A model generated the notes under the pieces. The model saw only the letters and a program-made list of their open reading frames with translations. It was not told the DNA's origin and searched no databases. From Erinaceus europaeus (taxonomy: Eukaryota > Chordata > Mammalia > Eulipotyphla > Erinaceidae): a stretch of 64,000 nt of DNA. The position numbers and the translations under genes were made by a program. Where the stretch lies: positions 92,179,516-92,243,515 of the forward strand of contig NC_080171.1 of NCBI RefSeq assembly GCF_950295315.1, written 5' to 3'. Of the stretch, positions 24,101-36,100 are shown one piece after another (the first letter of the stretch is position 1; every line of letters begins with the position of its first letter).

Positions 24101-27100
24101 AGACCAAAAACCACATGGTCATATCAATAGATGCAGAGAAAGCCTTTGACAAGATACAACATCCCTTTGTGATCAAAACACTACAAAAAATGGGAATAGA
24201 TGGAAAATTCCTGAAGATAGTGGAGTCTATATATAGCAAACCTACAGCCAACATCATACTCAATGGTGAAAAACTGGAAGCATTTCCACTCAGATCAGGT
24301 ACTAGACAGGGCTGCCCACTATCACCATTACTATTCAACATAGTGTTGGAAGTTCTTGCCATAGCAATCAGGCAGGAGCAAGGAATTAAAGGCATACAGA
24401 TTGGAAGAGAAGAAGTCAAACTCTCCTTATTTGCAGATGACATGATAGTATACATGGAAAAACCTACGGAATCCAGCAAGAAGTTTTTGGAAATCATCAG
24501 GCAATACAGTAATGTGTCAGGCTATAAAATTAACATTCAAAAGTCAGTGGCATTCCTCTATGCAAACACTAAGTTAGAAGAAATTGAAATCCAGAAATCA
24601 GTTCCTTTTTCTATAGCAACAAAAACAATAAAATATCTAGGAGTAAACCTAACCAAAGAAGTGAAAGACTTGTATACTGAAAATTATGAGTCACTACTCA
24701 AAGAAATTGAAAAAGACACAAAGAAGTGGAAAGATATTCCATGTTCATGGGTTGGAAGAATTAACATCATCAAAATGAATATATTACCCAGAGCCATCTA
24801 TCTACAGATTTAATGCTATCCCCATCAAGATCCCAAGCACATTTTTTAGGAGAATAGAAAAAATGCTACAAATGTTTATCTGGAGCCAGAAAAGACCTAG
24901 AATTGCCAAAACAATCTTAAGAAAAAAGAACAGAACTGGAGGCATCACACTCCCAGATCTCAAACTGTATTATAGGGCCATTGTCATCAAAACTGCTTGG
25001 TACTGGAACATGAATAGACACACTGACCAGTGGAATAGAATTAAGAGCCCAGAAATGAGGCCCCACACCTATGGACATCTAATCTTTAACAAAGGGACCC
25101 AAATGGGGAAAGCAGAGTCTCTTCAACAAATGGTGTTGGAAACAATGGGCTGAAACATACAGAAGAATGAAACTGAATCACTGTATTTCACCGAATACAA
25201 AAGTAAATTCCAAGTGGATCAAGGACTTGGATGTTAGACCACAAACTATTAAATACTTAGAGGAAAATATTGGCAGAACTCTTTTCTGCATAAATTTTAA
25301 AGACATTTTCAATGAAACGAATCCAATTACAAAGAAGACTAAGGCAAGTATAAACCTATGGGACTACATCAAATTAAAAAGCTTCTTCACAGCAAAAGAA
25401 ACCACTACCCAAACCAAGAGACCCCTCACAGAATGGGAGAAGATCTTTATATGTCATACATCAGATAAGAGTTTAATAACCAACATATATAAAGAGCTTG
25501 CCAGACTCAACAACAAGACAACAAATAACCCCATCCAAAAATGGGGGGAGGACTTGGACAGAATATTCATCACAGAAGAGATCCAAAAGGTCGAGAAACA
25601 CATGAAAAAATGCTCCAAGTCTCTGATTGTCAGAGAAATGCAAATCAAGACAACAATGAGATATCACTTCACTCCTGTGAGAATGTCATACATCAGAAAA
25701 GGTAACAGCAGCAAATGCTGGAGAGGCTGTGGGGTCAAAGGAACCCTCCTGCACTGGTGGTGGGAATGTCAATTGGTCCAACCTCTGTGAAGAACAGTCT
25801 GGAGAACTCTCAGAAGGCTAGAAATGGACCTACCCTATGACCCTGCAATTCCTCTCCTGGGGATATATCCTAAGGAACTCAACACATCCATCCAAAAAGA
25901 TCTGTGTACACATATGTTCTTGGCAGCACAATTTGTAATAGCCAAAACCTGGAAGCAACCCAGGTGTCCAACAACAGATGAGTGGCTGAGCAAGTTGTGG
26001 TCTATATACACAATGGAATACTACTCAGCTGTAAAAAATGGTGACTTCCCAGGTTCCAGACGCCATCAGGATGCTGGCCAGTCTTCCCTGGATTGAAGAC
26101 CCCACCAATGTATCTTGGAGCTCAGCTTCCCCAGAGACACACCCTACTAGGGAAAGAGAGAGGCAGACTGGGAGTATGGACCGACCAGTCAATGCCCATG
26201 TTCAGCGGGGAAGCAATTACAAAAGCCAGACCTTCTACCTTCTGCCACCCACAATGACCCTGGGTCCATGCTCCCAGAGGGATAGAGAAGGGAAAGCTAT
26301 CGGGGAGGGGGTGGGATATGGATATTGGGTGGTGGGAATTGTGTGGAGTTGTACCCTATGGTTTTGTTAATTAATCCTTTCTTAAATAAAAAAAAAATAA
26401 AATAAAAATGGTGACTTCACCGTTTTCAGCCGATCTTGGATGGACCTTGAAAAAATCATGTTGAGTGAAATAAGTCAGAAACAGAAGGATGAATATGGGA
26501 TGATCTCACTCTCAGGCTGAAGTTGAAAAACAAGATCAGAAAAGAAAACACAAGTAGAACCTGAAATGGAATTGGTATACTGCCCCCAAGTAAAAGACTC
26601 TGGGGTGGGTGGGTGGGGAGAATACAGGTCCATGAAGAATGATAAATGACATAGTGGGGGTTGTATTGTTAAATGGGAAACTGGGGAATGTTATGCATGT
26701 AGAAACTATTATACTTACTGTTGAATGTAAAACATTAATTCCCCAATAAAGAAATAAATAAAAAAAAAAGTGGTGAAGCAGGTCTGCAGGTGTCTATCTT
26801 TCTCTCCCCCACTTTATCTTCCCCTCCTCTCTCCATTTCTCTCTGTCCAATCCAACAATGGTGACATCAATAACAAAAACAACAATAACTATAACAATAA
26901 AACAACAAGGGCAATAAAAGGGAATAAATAAACAAATAAATATTTAAAAAATGAAAAATAAATGACAGTGTATAGTGTGGAGGCATGTTCTTATTATTCC
27001 TTCTTCAATAAGATACCAATAAAGCAAATTGGAAAAAAATGAATGTTAAATTTGTGATAAAAAAGGAATCTATCTCAATCTTCATAATATGAAAATACTT

Positions 27101-30100
27101 AATAGTATGGATAATGTATTATAATGTCTGATGCACAGATATCAAAACACGCTATCTGAATGTGTTGAAATGCTGAGAAAAAAATCTCTGGAAGACTGGG
27201 TACCAAATGGTATTCCTCTGTGTGTGTGTTTGGGGGGAGGGTTCAACACTCTAGATTTTCTTCAATAATCACAATTTCTTATTTACAAATTTACAGTTCG
27301 GGGCTGGGTGGTGGTGTGCCTGGTTGAGCACACGTTACAGTGCACAAGGACCCAGGTTTAAGCCCCTGGTCCCCACCTGCTTTGTGAAAAGGAAAGCTTT
27401 GTGAGTGGTGAAGCAGTACTGTAGGTGTCTCTTGGTCTTTCTCCCTCTCTACCTCCCCCTTCCCTCTTGATTTCTGGCTGTCTCTGTCCAATAAATAAAT
27501 AATAAAAATTTAAAAATAATTTATAGTGCAATTTCGGTGAAAATTTCGAGAACAATACAAGAATGAAATAAAAAATAAAAACACTTCGGCAACCAGATTC
27601 CTGCACAGTCTACCCAGCATATCAATGCATTTATGCTATCATTTTTCTTGTCCCATTTTCTGAATTAATTAAGTGTGAATTGTTAGAAAGAAAAAAAAAA
27701 ACTTCTTTTAGAAAGAAAAAATATTCCTACAAAACCAGAAATAAACATGTTATTCTTACCACCACTCGTAATGTTTTTACTAGGATTTCTCTTCCAACTA
27801 CAGTTTCCAATGAAAAGTTGATATTGTGGAGTCCGATTTCCAAAGGGAGCACGCTGAAGGTCACTTCGTGACTGGAGGAGCCTTCTATTTTCTGGAGCTG
27901 ACATCTGGAGGGCTTAGGCCCCTGAGGGGTTCTGGCTGAGCTTCCTGACACACAGATTCCCTCCACAGCAGACATTTTAACACAGAACTGAAAATAAAAG
28001 ATCACCAGTGAACAATTATGTGTGTATATATACAAACACATGCATGCACATTATACATGCTCTTTGTATAGATATAAACTCACCATTGATCATTTTACAG
28101 TGTTAAACAATCCCTGAGATTCTGAGACAAAGGGGGAAACTTCTTTCAGATTTTCTCACACACATATGTAAATTGTTGTAGAGCCTAGCAATGTGGATGG
28201 ATAACAACAAACACAGTGCCTATCTTCCTTAGACTGTTACCTGTTAAATCAGGGGCAAAGCCCACTGGAGTTCTTTGCTCATATCATGATAACATTTGTT
28301 CCACTGTCTCTTTATATGTTTGTACTTTAGACTGTGGGAAACCCCAGCTCAGGTGTTCTGTGGGTCTTCATCATTTTTATCCTTTGGCTCAATTTTTGCT
28401 TTCAAAGAATAATAGTTTTATGAATGGTTCAAAACTCAATCTCTTGGCACTCAAGGCCCTGCCCAATGTGATGCCTTTTATTTTTCCACTCTTACCTACT
28501 GTGAACATTCCACTAGTGCCACTTTACAGCCAGACTCCAGCTCCAGACGTAGGTTTAGGTCTTGGCCCTGCCTCCTACTAACTGTGCGATACGAAAACTT
28601 GCAAGATCTCTTTAGTCCTCCATTTTATCATCTCCCAACTTCTGGCTGAAGACTTTTCATTTTCCCTTCAAAATCTAAGAACTGGCAGAATTGAGAAGTA
28701 ATTCCCAAAGAATAACTCCATAAGAATCTGAATGCATGGTGCATGTAAGTTAATATTCAACAACCTGTTTGGGGGCCGTGCAGTGGTACACCCTGTAAAG
28801 TGCACATTATCATGTGTGAGGACCTAGGTTCAAGCCTCTGATCCCCACATGGAGTGGGGAGGAGCCCCATAAATGGTGAAGTAGTACACTGGGTGTCTCT
28901 CTTTCTCTCGCCCTCACCAGCTCTATTTTTCTCTGTCTCTATAAGAAAAAGTACACAAAAAATAGTAATTATAAAATAAAGGCCTCTGGAAGCAGAGGAT
29001 TCATTGTTGCAGGCAGTAACCCTGATAGTAAAATGATGATGAAGATGATGATAAATGATTTTGAGGTATCTTTCAAAAACAGATAGTTCCTTCCTCTTGC
29101 TAACAATCTTCTTGAGAAAACATCCAGGGTGAGGGGTTGTGTTTTAAACTCCAGCAGGAGTTTGAAAAAAGCTCTAGGCTCTATTTTAGGTATATTTCAT
29201 GGAATCCATGACTTCCCCAGAGCCCCACTCCACTAGGAAAAGAGAGAGACAGGCTGGGAGTATGGATCGACCTGTCAACACCCATGTTCAGCGGGGAAGC
29301 AATTACAGAAGCCAGACCTTCCACATTCTGCACACCATAATGACCCTGGGTCCATACTCCCAGAGGGTTAAAGAATAGGAAAGCTACACAACAAGATAAA
29401 ACAACAAAGGCAACAAAAGCGGGGGGAGCCTCCAGGAGCAGTGGATTCATGATGCAGGCATGAGCCCCAGCAATAACCCTGGAGGAAAAAAAAAAAAGAA
29501 TGGGAAAGCTATCAGGGCAAGAGAGGGGACATGGAGTTCTGGTGGTGACAATTGTGTGGCATTGCACCCCTCTTATCCTATGGTCTTTCCAGTGTTTCCA
29601 TTTTATAAATAAAATTTTTTTAAAATGAACAAAATAATGAAAATGTAAAGAAGCCCTAGGTTGGGGGTCGGGCGGTGGCGCAGTGGGTTAAGCGCATGTG
29701 GCGCAAAGCGCGGGGACCGGTGTAAGGATCCCGGTTCGAGCCCCCGGCTCCCCACCTGCAGGGGAGTCGCTTCACGGGCGGTGAAGCAGGTCTGCAGGTG
29801 TCTTTCTCTCCCCCTCTGTCTTCCCCTCCTCTCTCCATTTTCTTTCTTTTTTTTTTTTTTCTCTCTGCCGCTCTTCTGTGTTTATATCTAAAAACCAAAA
29901 CCAAACCAAACCAACTGACCAAACAAAAAAAAAACACATGAGTTTCTGGTATCATATGTGCCAGAATGGTGTTTTAGTTCTTTCTTTTTTTTAATTTTTA
30001 AAATATCTTTAGTTATTGTATAGATGCAGCCAGAAATCAGGAAAGGAGGGGAGACGGGGAGAAAGAGAGACACCTGCAGCATTGCTTCACCACTCATAAA

Positions 30101-33100
30101 GCTTCCCCTACAGGTGGGATATGTGTGCCCACCCAGGTGTATCACCACCTGGCCCTGGTTTTATCTTTCTTATGTTAAAATATAAGTATTGGGGCTGGGC
30201 AGTGGCATACTTTGTTGTCCTCTCTCCATTTTCTCTGTCCTATCCAACAACGAATTGCGTCAAGGGCAATAATAATAACCACAACGAAGCTACAACAAGG
30301 GCAACAAAAGGGGGAAAAAATGGCCTCCAGGAGCGGTGGATTCATGGTGCAGGCACCGAGCCCAGCAATAACCCTGGAGGAGAAAAAAAAAAAAAAAAAA
30401 GAAGCCCTAGGTTCACTTAGGGCCAATGGTCCCACTAATCAAAATAAACTTTGAAATGTAGTAATAGCCAAAGAGCTCCTATTTGTCAACCTACCTATGA
30501 ATAGTAACTACAAAATTTAGACAAAATTCATATTAAAAATACTGTAAAATGGCATTAGAATGTGGAAAAGGTGACACTTGAAAAAAGGAAGTAACACTGG
30601 CTGAGAGATTTTTATATATATATAGCTTCAACCAGTAGGCAGACATCTTTAGTGCAAAGGAAACTGAACTGAGAGTTCAGGATTTGGAATTAAGTTTGAC
30701 CAATGCCAAAACATATAATCCAAAATACAAGTTCTCTAGAGGAACAAAACTTTTGAGTCTCTGTAGCACTCCAGTAGTAAAGAGCAACAGTTAATCCAAA
30801 ATTACTAGATATAAAGAAATTAAAAATGATCTATGCACAAAAGGAAAGGTAACTGATAGGGACACCATTGAGATATTACTAGAGTTGCATGGAAAGTGGT
30901 ACAGTGGATTAAGGTGTTGGACTCACAGGCAAAAGTTCAATCCCCTTCATTGCATGCGCCCAAGTGATACTCTAGTTCTTTCTCCTTCTCTCTCATAAAC
31001 AAATCTTTTTTAAAAGTTATTGTCAGAGCAATTTTTGTTTCTTGATATGATATACATGTGCTGACAATTTAAAAAAGAATCAAGTAATGACAACATAGTA
31101 AGATGTATGGCACTTAAACACTGTTGACTTGTACTTGTGTCCTTGCAATTCTGTGCTCTGAGCAGCAGCAGCACAGTGTGATGAAAGTACTACGTGTGGC
31201 CTGTGCAACAGTTACTCAACTGCCACGGACAGTACCTACATAACTGAGTGCAACTTCAATTTTATTTGTAGATATTGAAATTTGAATCTCACAGAGTTTT
31301 CCGTGCCAGGAAACATTCTTTTCACATTTTTAAGAAACATGAAAACTGTCTGGCTTATAGGTCATAATAAAACATGGCAACATGCTAGTTTTGCCCCAAG
31401 GGTTAGAAATTGCTGCTTCCTGGTACGCTATATAAAACAAAAGAACTGAAACAGAAAAGAGTCAGTACTGTAGGCAGGTCAGTTTCTCTTTCATTCCTTT
31501 ATAAATCCAGGAAAGTATCTATCAAATTTCAAATATAATTTTACTTCTCTTTGTAAGTGTGGTGGCAAGAAGACAAATGGTGGCTCTGGTTATGGTTGGA
31601 GTTTTTTCATAATGTGTACAGTGGAAAAAGAGAGAATCAAGGGAGCTGACAAGATTTTAAACAGTCTGAATGTACCGATAATTTAGGAATTCTGATGAGC
31701 AAGGAGTGAAGTAAAGGTATGACATTAACTTGTTGTTAATGGACAAAAAGAAAGTGGTGGAGTCAGTGCCCTGGAGGTTTTCATGATGCTGCAATGCTGT
31801 AGCTATGAAGTAAGTAACAGGGTTAGTGAACTGGAAAGATGGGAAGCAAGTCATGATTGGCTGGTGGGTGTCTGAAATCAAGATTTCTGAAGAAATAACA
31901 TCATCTACAGAGCTAAGATGAGGATTAATGGTAAAAAAAAAAAAAAAGAGGAAAGGAAAGGGTTGTTAAGAGGCCAGGAGATAAAAGCACTCAAGAATCC
32001 AGGGTGATAAACTAAATGTGAATTCATCTTTTTTTGCATGTTGATTATCTTAGGAATTTGTATTCTTTAAATTGGAGATGTATGAATTCTTGTCTTCTTC
32101 TCTTTTATTAATCTTTTCACTTATTAAGCTGCATATTTAGTACAGCGTAAATGCTCTGTTTAGCCTGTTCAACTGAGTTGAAATTTGTTTGTGTTTTGTT
32201 TTTATGTATAATTCCAGTGTTAGGATTCTCAGAAGAATAGGAATTTTTTCTCTTTTTCTATTGACTCAAACTTATAATGAGTAGCTGCTTACCTGCAAGC
32301 CAGATGTTCTATAGTTGTAAACAGTTCCTTTCAATTGAATCTGTTCCCCTCTTACAACAGAATATGGTATATGCATCTCCATGAAGACATCTTTGAACAC
32401 CTTTACTTTGAGAGCATCAGCAACACATATACCTTCAGCCCAAAGTGCAAGTAGAAATATATTAGGGAATCTCTAAAATACTTTAGCAGTATTAAAATGC
32501 CTCACATGTGCTTTGCTTCAAGGAAAAAGGAATATATTATTTTATGCTTTCCTCTGCAGGGTCACACTGTGTCCTTGTATTTTTTTCCTCATGGGCTTTA
32601 ATTTTAATAATTGTTGACATTAACAGAAACTGTATCTGTACAGTAAATAGACAGTTAATAAATATTTAGGGCATGAGAATGTTGATCAACAAAAACACCA
32701 CATTTTTGGTTTTTAGATATTCACTACTGTCTTATTAAGATTATATTCAATTTTGTGTGCCAGGTGGTGACACACCTGGTTAAGTGCACACACTACAACA
32801 AACAAGAACCTGAATTCAAGTCCCTGGTCCCCACTTACAGGGGGAAAGCTTCACAAGCAGTAAAGCAGGTCTGCAGGTGTCTTTCTCCTTCCCTATCTTC
32901 CCATTTCCTTGTAAATGTCTGTCTGTTCTATCAAATAAAATAAATAAAGTTGGGAGTTGGGCAGTAGTGCAGCAGGTGGCGCAAAGCGCGAGGACCAGCA
33001 TAAGGATCCCAGTTCGAACCTCTGGCTCCCCACCTGCAGAGGAGTCGCTTCACAGGCGGTGAAGCAGGTCTGCAGGTGTCTATCTTTCTCTCCCCCTCTC

Positions 33101-36100
33101 TGTCTTCCCCTCCTCTCTATATTTCTCTCTGTCCTATCCAACAATGACAACAACAAGAATAACTACAACAATAAAACAACAAGGGCAACAAAAGGGAATA
33201 AATAAATATTTTAAAAATAAGTAAATAAATAAATAAAGTTTAAAATAAACAAATTAGGGGGTCGGGCGGTGGCGCAGAGCGCAGGGACCGGCGTAGGGAT
33301 CTCGGTTCGAGCCCCTGGCTCCCCACCTGCAGGGGAGTCACTTCACAGGCGGTGGAGCAGGTCTGCAGGTGTCTATCTTTCTCTCCCCCTCTCTTTCTGT
33401 CTTCCCCTCCTCTCTCCATTTCTCTGTCCTATCCAACAACAAAGCAACGTCAACAATGGCAATAAACCGCAAGGAGGCTGCAACAACTAGAGCAACAAAA
33501 AGGGGGAAAAATGGCCTCCAGGAGCGGTGGATTCATGGTGCAGGCACCGAGCCCAGCAAATAACCCTGGAGGAAAATAAATAAATAAATAAACAAATTAT
33601 TAACAAAAAAGATATATATGCAATTTTTATTATGGAGACCTAGGCTTCATAAGATAACAATATGGAAAGAGAGAGGCAGGTTGGGAGTATGGATTGACCA
33701 GTCAACACCTATGTTCAGCGGGAAAGCAATTACAGAAGCCAGACCTTCAATCTTCTGCATCCCACAGTGACCTTGGGTCCATATTCCCAGAGGGTTAAAG
33801 AATAGGAAAGCTATCAGGAGAGGGGATGGGATACAGAGATCTGGTGGTGGGAACTGTATGGAGTTGTACCCCTCTTATCCTATGGTTTTGTCAATGTTTT
33901 CTTTCTATAAATAAAAAATTAAAATAATAATAATATTAACAGTAATAATAAACAGAAGTAAACAAAGCCAATCCTGAAAGTATCTGCACCATATCACCCC
34001 AAAGGGTAAATGTCCTGGACAGAAGTCACTTACTCATCAAGTTCCCAGCCACAGTGAAAGCAATGGGAAGGGGAAGCTTGATATTAGCATTTATCAAATG
34101 ATTAATAAAAAAAAAAGGAAAAGGAAAAACCCATATGGTTAGAAAAACATGGGTATATTCAGACTTTTTGTAATACTTTAAAAAGGATAGTTTTTATGAG
34201 ACGCAAAGAAAACAGACAGTAACATAAAATCCACTTTGCTGGTTTAAGTAGACATTTACTCAGTAGAGTATATGCCTTACCATGCACATGGTGCTGGGTT
34301 TGAGCCTTGACACCACATATAACCACCATGGATAGCACTGGGGAAGCATCACACATGGTGGAGCAGTCTCAAAACCACCGTTCCACCCCACCCCCAGCTC
34401 TCTAAGTTAAAAAATGAAAAAACTGAGCTTGGGAGGCTGTTTGGTAGTACAGCCTCTTGGATATACAATGCCCTGAGTTAATTTTTCACTCTGTGCTTAA
34501 AAATGCCCATCCTCAGTTGCTTCACAAGCAGTGAAACAGGTCTGCAGGTGTCTATCTTTCCCTCCCTACCTCTGTCTTCCCGTCCTCTCTCGATTTCTCT
34601 CTGTCCTGCCTGTCCAACAATATATACAGCAATGGCAGCAATAATAATAACAATAAAGATAGACAACAAGGGCAACAAAAAGGAAAAAGACAGCTTCCAG
34701 GAGGCAGTGGACTTGTAGTGCAGGCACCAAGCCCCAGCAATAACCCTGGAGGCAGAACAATCCCCCCCGCCAACCCTTAAATTTTGCTAGTTAAGTATCT
34801 CCTTAAGTAAGTTTGTAATTTGCGATTTCTTACCACTGTTTGAAATGCCAACACCTTGAATTTCCCAGGTAGTTAGAGAATCAGGTAGTGCAAACTGCAA
34901 CTGTTTTCTGGAAATTAAAATGTTGGTATTCAAATGCAAGGGAACATTGATTAACCCAAGCTGACAGCATTCATTAACAGATTTTTTTTAATATTGCTTT
35001 AGCAGAAAGAAAAAAACTCATAAGACAAAATTATTCCCAGTATTAAGGAAAACTCAAGCAAGAAAATATATTGACTAGCTCTTCTGTTTGTTCCATGTTT
35101 TTAGGCATTCCACTTGTATTATGAGAATTCAAATTCAGAAGGATGCTTTTGTAACATTTCAAGTTTAAGTCACAGAAAAACAAAAAGAAAACTATGTTCA
35201 CTGAGTAGTAAGTTTAAAAATAGTAGAACAAAGTTATGTATTTTTAAATTTTGCTCCCAACAAAGTTAACACAATCATATATCTCTACACTTGATCTTAA
35301 TCAAAAGACTGAGAAGTGGTAATTAAATATTTCTGATTAAGTTTATAAGTCTATTCACTTCATTCAACAAACAGCTATGTTGACCAGCATTGTGTAAGGA
35401 ATAGTGCTTTATTCTGAGTGTACAGCAAACATGTGCTCTCAGAAGAGACAGTTAAATAAATCATTTGTAATTTGCTACAATAACTACCAAGAAAAGCATT
35501 TAAAAATGTAGAAGCAGTGGGCACTGATTCAACACATTTATTTAAAAATCTCTATAAGCCAGTCTCTGTTAAGTTTTAGATGTCAAATAGTAACCTGAAT
35601 TGAGTCTCTCTTGTAGGTATTTACATTTTAATGTGGCAGATAGGTAAGCAGTTTGTTAACACGGTGTAATACAGGCATGGGGCTAATTGAGAGGGGTCAT
35701 TAATCCAGTTACCGGTAGGTGAGAGATAGTGATATTGTCTTAACTCTTAAATAAGCTATTGGAAAATGCACAGTTTCCACATTTTAGGCCATAATATTAG
35801 CATTTCCCCAAATTTTTTCAGAGAAATGTTAAAAATGTTTAATACCTTCTGGGTACCTGATGAACTTCCCATAACCAGCTTTCTGGGAAATAGCTCCTTA
35901 TTTCTGGCTTGGTTACTGGTAACAGGGTCTTTATATCTGGGGGGGGGGGATATATATTCAATTATGGAAAAACAGTATAAGCTATACATTTAGTCAATTT
36001 TAAAATATGGTCAATAATTTGTAACTCAAGCATTTTCTGAAAGGCCACTGAAATATTTTGCTTAGTGATTTTGAAACAAAACTATAAAGGTCTAAGATTT

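Larger units (their letters stand above)
18191..26767 (+). mobile_element. Full-length L1 retrotransposon, interrupted twice
   Basis: A complete L1 inserted into a SINE. The 14-bp target duplication AAGTGGTGAAGCAG is at 18177-18190 and 26768-26781. It has a GC-richer 5'UTR from 18191, ORF1 from 21304, ORF2 from 22336, and a 3'UTR ending CCCCAATAAAGAAATAAAT and poly-A. Removing the Vingi insertion with one target copy (2453 bp) and the retroposon with one copy (373 bp) leaves about 5.75 kb, normal for a mammalian L1. Both ORFs are broken, so it cannot be autonomous. It lies antisense to C5. Confidence 0.95.
16305..27759 (-). other. C5: C5 intron 21
   Basis: 11455 bp, dominated by the SINE/L1/Vingi nest at 18068-26960. 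Also holds SINEs at 16352-16493, 16496-16700, 16774-16827, 16876-17215 and 27299-27520 and an L1 relic at 17620-17905. 17229-17619 and 26961-27298 show nothing recognised. Confidence 0.85.
27988..32292 (-). other. C5: C5 intron 20
   Basis: 4305 bp. SINE at 28773-29032, retroposon with nested SINE piece at 29195-29605, nested SINE complex at 29663-30397 and an old SINE at 30895-31005. 27988-28772 and 31006-32292 appear unique; no recognisable feature. Confidence 0.8.
32433..34833 (-). other. C5: C5 intron 19
   Basis: 2401 bp with three SINEs in a row (32755-33585), a retroposon copy at 33662-33925, old SINE pieces at 34245-34395 and 34430-34500, and a 5'-truncated SINE at 34515-34758. 32433-32754 holds nothing recognised. 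Confidence 0.8.
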
